Assembly (NCBI RefSeq): GCF_008124715.1
Contig: NZ_VNHO01000021.1
Span: forward strand, 1 to 36,678
Source: Thermosediminibacter litoriperuensis
GTDB taxonomy: Bacteria; Bacillota; Thermosediminibacteria; Thermosediminibacterales; Thermosediminibacteraceae
Length of the DNA: 36,678 nt
Reading direction: 5' to 3'
Below the pieces are notes generated by a model. It saw nothing but the letters and a program-made list of their open reading frames with translations. It made no database searches and was not told the DNA's origin. Made by a program: the position numbers and the translations under genes. How positions within the stretch are numbered: position 1 is the first letter of the stretch; each line of letters begins with the position of its first letter. Shown here piece by piece: positions 24,689 to 32,285 of this stretch.

Positions 24689-25237
24689 ATGAAGCTCTAT
24701 GATAGAATTATACTGGGAATTGTCCTGGTTCTTGCTTGTTTAATTCTCGCTGTCGTTTCCGCTATGGCTGTATTATTTTCTGTAAAGGCTTTTTCTCTAA
24801 CTCATTTATGGACAAGGCTCGAGTATTATTTTTACGGCCGCTGGGAAGTCGGTGTGGTCGGCGGTATTTTTTTCATGGTGAGCCTCTGGCTTCTGCTCTC
24901 CGGGTTAAGGAGTCAGAAAGCTCCCCAAGCTCTCATCAGCAGCGGAGAACTGGGAAGTGTAAACATTTCTTTTAACGCCGTCCAGAATTTAGTCCTCAAG
25001 GTAACCAGGGATATGGAAGAAATAAGGGACGTCAAGGTGAAGATAAAACAGGGGAAAGAGTCGTTGTCCATAATCCTCCAGGTAGTCGTCGTGCCCGATG
25101 TGAAAATCCCAGAATTGACTGCCAAACTGCAGAAAGCCGTAAAAGACTATGTAGAGTCCATGGCAGGAATTGCGATTAAAGACGTATCGATAAACGTCGA
25201 AAATATTGCCGGTCAGTACAAGCAGAACGTTAAATAA
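24689..25237 (+). CDS. amaP: Alkaline shock response membrane anchor protein AmaP
   Basis: This 182-residue protein has two N-terminal membrane helices (about residues 8-32 and 55-73) and a cytosolic Asp23-like domain (GSVNISFNAVQNLVLKV, then VKDYVESMAGIAIKDV). In Staphylococcus AmaP anchors Asp23 at the membrane. GAAAGGGGA precedes the ATG. It lies 54 bases after asp23 and 11 before the DUF2273 gene. Confidence 0.88.
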   Translation: MKLYDRIILGIVLVLACLILAVVSAMAVLFSVKAFSLTHLWTRLEYYFYGRWEVGVVGGIFFMVSLWLLLSGLRSQKAPQALISSGELGSVNISFNAVQNLVLKVTRDMEEIRDVKVKIKQGKESLSIILQVVVVPDVKIPELTAKLQKAVKDYVESMAGIAIKDVSINVENIAGQYKQNVK

Positions 25238-25248
25238 GGGGTGGGAAG

Positions 25249-25464
25249 ATGGACGTTTTTTGGGAACTGTGGCAGCAACACCGGGGTAAGATTCTAGGTG
25301 CTATTTTAGGGTTTCTGGTGGGTGTGTTGATACTAGTTTTCGGTTTTTTAAAAGCCATCTTTCTTATTTCTTGTGCTTTTTTAGGTTATTATATTGGTAA
25401 GCTCCTCGATAAAAAGGAGAGCCTGCGGGATATTCTTGATAAAATTTTACCACCGGGTAGGTAA
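25249..25464 (+). CDS. DUF2273 small membrane protein
   Basis: This 71-residue protein has two close membrane helices (about residues 13-33 and 34-50) and a charged C-terminus (KLLDKKESLRDILDKI). It is a DUF2273 protein, which regularly lies beside asp23 and amaP and probably joins the same membrane complex; its own activity is unknown. GGGGTGGGA precedes the ATG. Confidence 0.88.
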   Translation: MDVFWELWQQHRGKILGAILGFLVGVLILVFGFLKAIFLISCAFLGYYIGKLLDKKESLRDILDKILPPGR

Positions 25465-25477
25465 AGGAGTGCTGCAC

Positions 25478-25900
25478 TTGAGCAGGAAACTTGCAAGAGA
25501 ATGGTGTTTTAAAATACTGTTTGCCATCGACGCCGGTGGCAACTCCTTTGATGAAGCGATGAAAATAACGGTAAACAGGCCTATAAACGACGATATTAGA
25601 GAATTTATGGTTAAAGAAGTAAACGGAGTGCTGGAGAAAAAGGAGTGCATAGATGGGATTATAGACGAATACTGCGTCGACTGGAAGCTGGAACGCCTGA
25701 ATATTGCAGATAGAAATATCCTTAGACTGGCGGTCTACGAAATATTTTTCAGCGATGACATTCCTTTAAGCGTATCCATTAACGAGGCGGTAGAAATAGC
25801 AAAGAAATACGGTGATGAGAAGTCTCCGAAGTTTATCAACGGAGTCCTAGGAGCAATTGTCAGGGACAGGGAAAAGCTCCAGCATCGTTTTTCAATATAA
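25478..25900 (+). CDS. nusB: Transcription antitermination factor NusB
   Basis: NusB binds boxA RNA with S10 (NusE) in rRNA antitermination. The 140-residue all-helical protein shows SRKLAREWCFKILFAID at the N-terminus, the central ERLNIADRNILRLAVYEI and INEAVEIAKKYGDEKSPKFING. TTG 25478 is preferred because AAGGAG lies 8 bases upstream; the longer frame runs back through the DUF2273 gene. In B. subtilis folD follows nusB; here xseA does. Confidence 0.95.
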   Translation: MSRKLAREWCFKILFAIDAGGNSFDEAMKITVNRPINDDIREFMVKEVNGVLEKKECIDGIIDEYCVDWKLERLNIADRNILRLAVYEIFFSDDIPLSVSINEAVEIAKKYGDEKSPKFINGVLGAIVRDREKLQHRFSI

Positions 25901-25916
25901 GCCTGGGGGAAATCTT

Positions 25917-27149
25917 ATGGCTGCGCCTGTATTGACGGTCAGTGAGCTGACAGGCATAATTAAATACTTATTCGATTCCAACGAAATACTGCGCCAGGTG
26001 TACGTCAGGGGTGAGATTTCGAATTTTAAATACCACCTTTCGGGCCACATTTATTTCGTCCTCAAGGATGAAAGAGCTCAAATCCGGTGCGTTATGTTCA
26101 AAAACAGGAGCATTTTACTACCGTTCATGCCGGAAAACGGAATGAGGGTCGTGGCCTTCGGCTACGTAACAGTATACGAAAAAAACGGGGAATATCAATT
26201 GTACGTGGAGGATATGGAACCCGACGGCATCGGTGCTCTTTTTCTGGCGTATGAGAAATTGAAGGCAAAACTACAAAAAGAAGGATTATTCGATGCCAGT
26301 GCTAAAAAATCCATACCATTTCTGCCGAAAAATATAGGGATTATTACCTCGATTAACGGTGCGGCTATCAAGGATTTGCTTACTGTCATCAGGAGAAGAT
26401 TTCCCAATGTCAACATCCTTATAGCTCCCGTTTCGGTACAGGGCAAACAGGCTGCTGACGAAATATGTGAGGCAATAAAAGACCTGAACAGAATAGGGAA
26501 ACTGGATGTTATAATTGTGGCTAGAGGAGGAGGTTCCATAGAGGAGCTCTGGACTTTTAATGAAGAAAAGGTGGCCCGGGCGATATACAGTTCCAGAATC
26601 CCAATAATATCGGCAGTGGGGCACGAGACCGATTATACAATAGCCGATTTTGTGGCTGATAAAAGGGCTCCAACGCCTTCTGCAGCCGGGGAAATGGTGG
26701 TGCCCGAAAAAAAACAGCTGCTCGCCGATATAGCCCAGAGGAAAAAAAGAATAATAGCTGCTATGTGCGCCCTTTTAAATACCAGGAAGCAGGAAATAGA
26801 ATACATAAAAAGGTCGGTAGTCTTCAGAAAACTGAGGTCGGAGGTAGACAATAACAGAATACAACTGGATCTCCTGACCAGAAGGCTTTTGAGAGAAACT
26901 GTAAACCAGCTGATGGTTAAAAAGTCCGCTTTAAAAACCCTGATGGGGAGGCTTGATGTCTTAAGCCCGCTGGCGGTACTCGACAGGGGTTACAGCATAT
27001 GCCAGACCATCGACGACCTCAGGATCGTAAAAAGGGTGGAAGAAGTATCTTCGGGCGAAGAAGTAAAGGTTATTCTTTCCAACGGTTACCTCTTGTGCAA
27101 TGTTATAAGCAAGGAAAAAAAGGTGGTGCGCGAAAATGACAGAGTATAA
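25917..27149 (+). CDS. xseA: Exodeoxyribonuclease VII large subunit
   Basis: XseA is the catalytic subunit of exonuclease VII, which degrades single-stranded DNA. The N-terminal OB-fold (YVRGEISNFKYHLSGHIYF) is followed by the nuclease domain with GVITSINGAAIKD, IIVARGGGSIEELWTFN and SAVGHETDYTIADFVADKRAPTPSAAGE, then a coiled coil and a closing LDRGYSI segment. ATG 25917 is chosen because GGGGGAA lies upstream; the longer reading overlaps nusB. The 410-residue length is normal. It overlaps xseB by 14 bases. Confidence 0.96.
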   Translation: MAAPVLTVSELTGIIKYLFDSNEILRQVYVRGEISNFKYHLSGHIYFVLKDERAQIRCVMFKNRSILLPFMPENGMRVVAFGYVTVYEKNGEYQLYVEDMEPDGIGALFLAYEKLKAKLQKEGLFDASAKKSIPFLPKNIGIITSINGAAIKDLLTVIRRRFPNVNILIAPVSVQGKQAADEICEAIKDLNRIGKLDVIIVARGGGSIEELWTFNEEKVARAIYSSRIPIISAVGHETDYTIADFVADKRAPTPSAAGEMVVPEKKQLLADIAQRKKRIIAAMCALLNTRKQEIEYIKRSVVFRKLRSEVDNNRIQLDLLTRRLLRETVNQLMVKKSALKTLMGRLDVLSPLAVLDRGYSICQTIDDLRIVKRVEEVSSGEEVKVILSNGYLLCNVISKEKKVVRENDRV

Positions 27150-27366
27150 ATATGAAGATGCAATCGCCCGGCTTGAGGACATAATTGAAAAGCTTGAAAA
27201 AGGTAATTTATCGCTGGAGGAATCGCTGAACCTCTTTGAGGAAGGAATAAGGCTTACAAAGATATGCACAAAGATATTGGACGAAGCAGAGGGCCGGGTT
27301 CAGGTTTTGATCAAGGATTTGAACGGAGAGATTGATTTTAAAGATTTTAACGGAGGGTGTATCTGA
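27136..27366 (+). CDS. xseB: Exodeoxyribonuclease VII small subunit
   Basis: This 76-residue helical-hairpin protein has the family core KYEDAIARLEDIIEKLEKG and LSLEESLNLFEEGIRL. Several copies wrap the coiled coil of XseA. AAGGTGG at the end of xseA serves as ribosome-binding site. The gene ends at or just before the start of ispA. Confidence 0.96.
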   Translation: MTEYKYEDAIARLEDIIEKLEKGNLSLEESLNLFEEGIRLTKICTKILDEAEGRVQVLIKDLNGEIDFKDFNGGCI

Positions 27367-27368
27367 AG

Positions 27369-28259
27369 TTGAAGAATTTTGAAATCGAACTGAAGGAAAC
27401 CGGTAAAATAATTGAAAAAGCTCTTGACTTTTACCTGCCGAAAAGCGACGAGTATCCGCAGAAAATCCATGAAGCCATGCGTTACAGTACTTTCAACGGA
27501 GGCAAGAGAATCAGACCGGTGCTGACGATGAAAGCCGCAGAGCTTTTCGGATTGCAGGGGGATAAGGTCATACCCACGGCCTGTGGAATAGAAATGATCC
27601 ATACTTATTCGCTCGTTCATGACGACCTGCCCATAATGGATAACGATGATTTGAGAAGGGGAAAGCCCACATGCCATAAGGTCTTCGGGGACGCCATTGC
27701 GCTTCTAGCCGGAGATGCCCTGCTTACCCACGCATTCAACACGATAGCTAAAAATGCACGAATCGAGGGCATATCCTTGCAGGCTGTAATAGATGTTATA
27801 GACAGGATATCTCGGGCGGCGGGGAGCTTGGGGATGATCGGAGGCCAAACCGTCGATATTCTGTCTCAGGGTGTAACGATAGATGAAAAAACCTTATTTT
27901 ATATGGATTACCATAAAACCGGCTGCCTGATTCAGGCATCTCTCTGGGCAGGGGCGAGACTAGCGGAAGCTCCGGCGCCGGATCTTAATAAATTAGACAG
28001 ATTAGGAGAGAAAATAGGTCTCATTTTTCAGATAGTCGACGACCTTTTAGACATCCAGGGTGACGAAAAAAAACTCGGAAAGCCGGTGGGAAGCGACGTT
28101 AGAAACAAAAAGAGTACTTTCCCGAGCGTATACGGGTATGAGAATTCCCTAAAGCTAGTAAAAAATCTTTCGGAAGAAGCCAAGGATATAATACACGAAT
28201 TTAAAAACGGTGAATTTTTCGTGCAATTGGTCGAATTTCTCGTGGAAAGACAGTATTGA
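27369..28259 (+). CDS. ispA: Polyprenyl (farnesyl) diphosphate synthase
   Basis: This enzyme condenses IPP with DMAPP/GPP to farnesyl diphosphate. The first aspartate-rich motif DDLPIMDNDD (about residues 85-94) and the second DDLLD (about 225) are present, with GGKRIRP at the IPP site and KTGCLI. The start is not settled: GGAGGG (27352-27357) is best spaced for a CTG at 27363 or TTG at 27369; I give TTG. In many Firmicutes dxs follows ispA; here an OLE RNA and oapA take that place, a known arrangement. Confidence 0.94.
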   Translation: MKNFEIELKETGKIIEKALDFYLPKSDEYPQKIHEAMRYSTFNGGKRIRPVLTMKAAELFGLQGDKVIPTACGIEMIHTYSLVHDDLPIMDNDDLRRGKPTCHKVFGDAIALLAGDALLTHAFNTIAKNARIEGISLQAVIDVIDRISRAAGSLGMIGGQTVDILSQGVTIDEKTLFYMDYHKTGCLIQASLWAGARLAEAPAPDLNKLDRLGEKIGLIFQIVDDLLDIQGDEKKLGKPVGSDVRNKKSTFPSVYGYENSLKLVKNLSEEAKDIIHEFKNGEFFVQLVEFLVERQY

Positions 28260-28304
28260 TATTTAAATCGCCCCTTAGAGTGACAATAGTAGACCGGTCA
28301 ACGT

Positions 28305-28333
28305 TTGAACGCGTGTGCGGTTTTTGTTATAAT
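28305..28333 (+). promoter_or_regulatory. Sigma-A promoter of OLE RNA
   Basis: TTGAAC (28305-28310), a 17-base spacer and TATAAT (28328-28333) predict a start near 28340, exactly where the OLE structure begins. OLE may thus be made both from here and by read-through from ispA. Confidence 0.85.
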
Positions 28334-28340
28334 ATATTAG

Positions 28341-28955
28341 GCGATTTCAGGGAAACAGGTGGTGCAGTATTCTAGTCGAAATCCTCTTCTCTGAAGACGG
28401 GGCTAAAAATCCGTCAAGGGCACATCGATGAAGTTCCTTGTGCTGGCTGCCGACGCCCAGTCGGGGGTTGGTGCAGGGAGTAAGGGAGTGGGGCAACCTG
28501 CAAAGGCATGCAGGCACGACCCTACTCCCGTGGAGACCCAAGTGCGTGATGGAAGGTCACGGCCTTGCGTTACGGCTTGGGGGGTGAACCTGCATCCGAT
28601 ACAAACCGTGTTGGGTGCAGTGTAGCCTGCCTTGAGCGGAAAGGGTGGAAAAAGGCATAAGGCCGTATTTAAACCGGCCATTTAAATGCGGCCAAATACC
28701 TTTGAAACCTTTTCTGCAAAAGAGGCTAGGAGAAGGCGGATTTCGGTGAGGAAAACTCCTAGACTGTTCCGCAAGGAAGTGAACTGAGGATTACAGTGCG
28801 GTCTAAGTGGCAATCCAGCCCTGCTTATGGCGACATGGCAGAGAGGGGCTTAAAGGGGAACCGCCCTTACCGGCGACGGAGGGTGCTCCTCTGGGAAATC
28901 CTGCTGGACCTAAGCCGCAAAATTTACTCAGTTCACTACCACCTGTTTCGGCCGT
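28341..28955 (+). ncRNA. ole: OLE (ornate, large, extremophilic) RNA
   Basis: This 715-base gap after ispA has no credible gene but strong RNA structure. Length (about 610 nt), position after ispA and position before the membrane-protein gene oapA match OLE RNA. The ends are joined by a perfect 12-pair helix: GAAACAGGTGGT (28352-28363) with ACCACCTGTTTC (28938-28949). Internal helices include 28661-28673 with 28681-28693 (13 pairs, one G-U), CTAGGAG (28726-28732) with CTCCTAG (28756-28762), and a hairpin around GGGAGTG...ACTCCC near 28480-28530. Established: OLE forms a membrane-associated ribonucleoprotein with OapA (and other partners) in Bacillus halodurans and is needed for growth under cold, alcohol and Mg2+ stress. 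GC content is well above the flanking genes. Confidence 0.93.
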
Positions 28956-28974
28956 TATTCTGAGGTGAACATTT

Positions 28975-29583
28975 TTGAGTAAAAACAATAATAAACGATG
29001 TAAAAATAAAAGGAACAACGGAGGACCAAAAGCTGGATGGATATACAGGGTTGTCTTCATGACTTTTGGGCTGTCCGTTTTTTTTAGTTTGATATCAGAA
29101 ACGTTAGTGGAGAAGGTCAATTTAATCGTTTCTTTTTTTATACTTTCGGGAATAGTATTGATCGGAATTATATTTGACATCATTGGGGTAGCTGTAACTT
29201 CCGCCAGCGAAACTCCATTCCATGCCATGGCCGCTGACAAAGTTCCGGGGGCGAAGGAAGCGGTAAAACTGATAAGAAATGCCGATGTGGTTTCAAATTT
29301 CTGCAACGATGTGGTAGGTGATATTTCAGGCATAGTCAGCGGTGCCGCTGGAGCCTCCATTGTTGTAAAGATAATCTCCGGCGGTAGCGAATTAAAGGAA
29401 ATACTTCTCAGCACTCTGATAGCCGGACTCATTTCTGCTATGACCGTAGGGGGGAAGGCTTTCGGTAAAAACATAGCTATCAAGAATTCCAAAGAGATTG
29501 TCAGCAGAGTTGCCTATATTCTTTTTTTGTTGAAAGAGCGTTTCGGGATCGAATTGTTTCCCGGCAAGACCGGTAGAAAATAG
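28975..29583 (+). CDS. oapA: OLE-associated protein A (OapA)
   Basis: OapA is the membrane protein that binds OLE RNA and holds it at the membrane. This 202-residue protein has a basic N-terminus (about 20 residues rich in Lys, Arg and Asn, suited to RNA contact), then four predicted membrane helices (about residues 22-45, 48-72, 113-134 and 140-160). The stretch FDIIGVAVTSASETPFHAMA resembles part of the DUF21/CNNM fold of Mg2+-transport proteins. The TTG start has GAGGTGA 6 bases upstream, inside sequence that can also pair with the OLE 3' strand. Identification rests on context and topology as well as sequence. Confidence 0.9.
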   Translation: MSKNNNKRCKNKRNNGGPKAGWIYRVVFMTFGLSVFFSLISETLVEKVNLIVSFFILSGIVLIGIIFDIIGVAVTSASETPFHAMAADKVPGAKEAVKLIRNADVVSNFCNDVVGDISGIVSGAAGASIVVKIISGGSELKEILLSTLIAGLISAMTVGGKAFGKNIAIKNSKEIVSRVAYILFLLKERFGIELFPGKTGRK

Positions 29584-29601
29584 ATTCGGGGTGAAGAAAA
29601 T

Positions 29602-30396
29602 TTGCAGAAAGAAAGGCTTGACGTGTTGCTGGTACAGCGGGGACTTTTTCCCAGCAGGGAGCGGGCGAAATCCGAGATAATGATGGGTAACGTCTTCGTC
29701 AACAATAAAAAAATAGATAAACCCGGGACCATGGTGGATATAAATTCAGATATCCTCGTGAAAGAAAAATCCCTGCCATACGTCAGTAGGGGCGGGTTGA
29801 AACTTAAAAAAGCCCTCACTGCCTTTTCGATATACGTCAGGGGAAAGGTTGCACTAGATGCTGGTGCTTCGACGGGAGGGTTTACCGATTGCCTACTAAA
29901 AGAAGGTGCTGCCAGAGTTTATGCGGTCGACGTGGGGTACGGACAGCTGGATTATTCCCTTAGAAACGACCCGAGGGTCGTAAACATTGAACGGAAAAAT
30001 ATAAGATATATTAGCTTTGAGGATATAGGTGAACTGGTGGATATAATAACCGCAGATCTTTCATTTATCTCGTTATCCAAGGTATTCGAACCTCTCTATT
30101 CACTTTTAAAAGATGATGGGGATCTCATCACTCTTATCAAACCACAGTTTGAGGTCGGTAAGAGTGAGGTAAGAAACGGAATCGTGCGCGACAGAAAGTT
30201 GCACGAGAAAGCCATAAGTCAAGTAATTGCCTCGGCCGAGGTTGCTGGTTTTTTTTGCCGGGGTGTGACTTTTTCGCCGATAAAAGGGCCTAAGGGCAAT
30301 ATAGAATTTTTAGCATGGTTTAAAAAATATCGAGATACCGATTCGAAGATCGACGTTAAAAAAGCTGTTGATGAGGCTCATGCGCTGCTTAATTAA
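29602..30396 (+). CDS. tlyA: TlyA family rRNA 2'-O-methyltransferase
   Basis: This protein has an N-terminal S4 RNA-binding domain (about residues 1-60, RLDVLLVQRGLFPSRERAK) and an FtsJ-like methyltransferase domain with the SAM motif LDAGASTGGFTDCLL (about residue 88) and DLSFISL. TlyA enzymes methylate cytidine 2'-OH in 16S and/or 23S rRNA; hemolysin annotations for this family are historical. The TTG start has GGGGTGA upstream, 18 bases after oapA. It is a conserved member of the ispA-argR-recN region. Confidence 0.93.
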   Translation: MQKERLDVLLVQRGLFPSRERAKSEIMMGNVFVNNKKIDKPGTMVDINSDILVKEKSLPYVSRGGLKLKKALTAFSIYVRGKVALDAGASTGGFTDCLLKEGAARVYAVDVGYGQLDYSLRNDPRVVNIERKNIRYISFEDIGELVDIITADLSFISLSKVFEPLYSLLKDDGDLITLIKPQFEVGKSEVRNGIVRDRKLHEKAISQVIASAEVAGFFCRGVTFSPIKGPKGNIEFLAWFKKYRDTDSKIDVKKAVDEAHALLN

Positions 30397-30420
30397 TTTT
30401 AATACAAGAGAAGGTTTAGT

Positions 30421-30936
30421 ATGGGTATTTATGCTGTTTTCTTATTGATCACTTTAGGTGCTATTCTGGGGGTCCTGGGATGGAAATATTTTCTTGGATT
30501 AAGGCTTAGGATGCGAATGGAAAAAGCCCGCATAAGCGAACGCAGGGCAGTGAGTTTGCTAAAAAAACACGGTTTTGATATAGTAGATGTACAGAAAGAA
30601 GCTTCCTACGCGGTGTTCGTAAATGGAAAACCTCATGAAGTTACCGTAAGGGCTGACGTGATAGTAAAAAAGGGCGGGAAAATATACGTGGCGGAGATAA
30701 AATCAGGCAAGGTATCCCCCTCTTTAAACACATCCGCCACTCGAAGACAGCTATTGGAATATTATCTAGTTTATAAACCTGCCGGACTTATACTGGTGGA
30801 TATGGAGCAGAAAAAAATTAAAACCGTCGAGTATTCGATTCTAAAAAGAGATTACTCTCAAGTACGCTATGTTTTTTACGCCGTTGTCATTTTTTTTATC
30901 GGCTTTATAGTGGGTTTTTTAACCAGGGGTGAATAG
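30421..30936 (+). CDS. Membrane-anchored PD-(D/E)XK nuclease-like protein, function unknown
   Basis: I do not recognise a named family. The 171-residue protein has a membrane helix at each end (about residues 3-22 and 149-168) and a soluble domain of about 125 residues between, predicted to face the cytoplasm because of its basic flanks (RLRMRMEK). The soluble part has the pattern of a RecB/Cas4-type PD-(D/E)XK fold: Glu40 in a helix, Asp79 in VRADVIV, Glu92-x-Lys94 in VAEIKSGK and Gln110-xxx-Tyr114. All catalytic positions seem kept, so it may cut DNA or RNA at the membrane. AGAAGG lies upstream of ATG 30421. It sits between tlyA and nadK and touches the nadK start. Confidence 0.72.
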   Translation: MGIYAVFLLITLGAILGVLGWKYFLGLRLRMRMEKARISERRAVSLLKKHGFDIVDVQKEASYAVFVNGKPHEVTVRADVIVKKGGKIYVAEIKSGKVSPSLNTSATRRQLLEYYLVYKPAGLILVDMEQKKIKTVEYSILKRDYSQVRYVFYAVVIFFIGFIVGFLTRGE

Positions 30937-30937
30937 G

Positions 30938-31792
30938 TTGCAAAAAATAGGACTTTTCGTAAACCTCTCGAAAAAAAACGCAATGAACGTAACCAAGGTT
31001 CTGATCGGATGGTTGAAAGAAAATAACTACGCAGTATACACCGACGAAAACATTGCGGACAAGTTAAATTTTCCCGTGGATGCTAAAAGCCTAGAAGAGC
31101 TGACGAGAAGTATCGAACTAGCCGTAACACTGGGTGGCGACGGTACCCTGCTGCGCATAGCGAGAAAAATGGCACCCCATGATATACCCGTGCTCGGCAT
31201 AAACCTTGGGCACCTTGGATTTCTTACTGAAATAGAAGTGCCCGATTTGTTCAAGGATCTTGAACATTTAAAGGCCCGCAGGTACTATATAGACCGGCGG
31301 ATGATGATAGAAGCGCAGGTACTGCGAGAAAATAAAATTATGGAAAAATTTTTAGCATTAAACGATGTAGTTATAACAAAAGGTCCCTTTGCAAGGTTAA
31401 TAAGGTTGAAAACTATGGTTAATGATGCTTATATCGATACATATCACGCCGACGGCCTCATAATTTCCACCCCTACGGGGTCTACGGCATATTCTCTTTC
31501 AGCAGGCGGACCAATAATAAATCCTAATATGGAACTTTTGCTGCTGACTCCCATTTGCCCTCATACTCTCCAGAATCGTTCCATCATAATGTCTAAAGCC
31601 GATGTCATTAATGTTCAGGTAATGGCGGAGCACCAGGAAATAATGCTGACAGTGGACGGGCAACTGGGATACAAACTCCTGCCGTACGACAAAGTCGTTG
31701 TAAAAAAATCTGATTTTTACACAAAATTGGTACGCATCAAAAACAGGAGTTTTTACGAAATTTTGCGGAAGAAGTTAAGGGAGTCAAATTAA
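30938..31792 (+). CDS. nadK: NAD kinase (ATP-NAD kinase)
   Basis: This enzyme phosphorylates NAD to NADP. The diagnostic motif GGDGTLLR (about residues 69-76), the NE/D-like LNDVVITKG and TPTGSTAYSLSAGGPI are all present. The 284-residue length is normal. TTG 30938 is chosen because AGGGG lies 8 bases upstream; a longer frame begins at GTG 30929 inside that site. The nadK-argR-recN order is shared with many Firmicutes. Confidence 0.95.
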   Translation: MQKIGLFVNLSKKNAMNVTKVLIGWLKENNYAVYTDENIADKLNFPVDAKSLEELTRSIELAVTLGGDGTLLRIARKMAPHDIPVLGINLGHLGFLTEIEVPDLFKDLEHLKARRYYIDRRMMIEAQVLRENKIMEKFLALNDVVITKGPFARLIRLKTMVNDAYIDTYHADGLIISTPTGSTAYSLSAGGPIINPNMELLLLTPICPHTLQNRSIIMSKADVINVQVMAEHQEIMLTVDGQLGYKLLPYDKVVVKKSDFYTKLVRIKNRSFYEILRKKLRESN

Positions 31793-31819
31793 TCAATAAA
31801 GTTGTAGGAGGTGAATTGT

Positions 31820-32266
31820 TTGAAGGCGAAAAGACACATGAAAATAAGGGAGATCATCCGGGAAAAACCAATAGAGACTCAGGAAGAATTGGCGGAAGAG
31901 CTTAGAAAGTGTGGATTCAATGTGACCCAGGCTACTGTTTCCCGCGATATCAAAGAGCTGAGGCTTGTCAAAGTTCTCAGAGATAATCATCATTACTGCT
32001 ATTCGGAACCCGATAAATCTACCTTTGTTTCCGATAAATTGGTGAGGATGTTCAGGGATTCCATAGTCAGCATAGATTCGGCAGAGAACCTGGTCGTTAT
32101 AAAAACACTTTCAGGCACCGCACATGCTGCGGCAGCCGCAATAGACGGCCTGAACTGGAAGGAGATAGTGGGTACCGTTGCAGGAGACGATACCATTCTG
32201 GTTGTAGCCCGCTCCAAGCCTGCAGTAAAAGATCTCGTGGAAAAATTAGAAAGCCTTATTAAATGA
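31820..32266 (+). CDS. argR: Arginine repressor ArgR
   Basis: ArgR is a hexameric arginine-responsive regulator of arginine metabolism. The N-terminal winged helix ([28 protein letters not shown]) carries the typical TQATVSRDI recognition helix; the C-terminal domain has [14 protein letters not shown] and [12 protein letters not shown], which bind arginine. TTG 31820 has AGGAGGTGA 5 bases upstream; the longer reading starts within that site. No clear ARG box was seen before it. Confidence 0.95.
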   Translation: MKAKRHMKIREIIREKPIETQEELAEELRKCGFNVTQATVSRDIKELRLVKVLRDNHHYCYSEPDKSTFVSDKLVRMFRDSIVSIDSAENLVVIKTLSGTAHAAAAAIDGLNWKEIVGTVAGDDTILVVARSKPAVKDLVEKLESLIK

Positions 32267-32285
32267 TCATTGGAGGCATAATAAT

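Noticed and set aside
28428..28625. A 65-codon + strand ORF and minus-strand ORFs inside the OLE region
   Set aside because: They have no good ribosome-binding site and overlap paired segments of the RNA; the region is best explained as non-coding OLE RNA.
28803..29492. A 229-codon minus-strand ORF opposite oapA
   Set aside because: It is a shadow of oapA and the OLE 3' end, with no recognisable domain and low-complexity composition.
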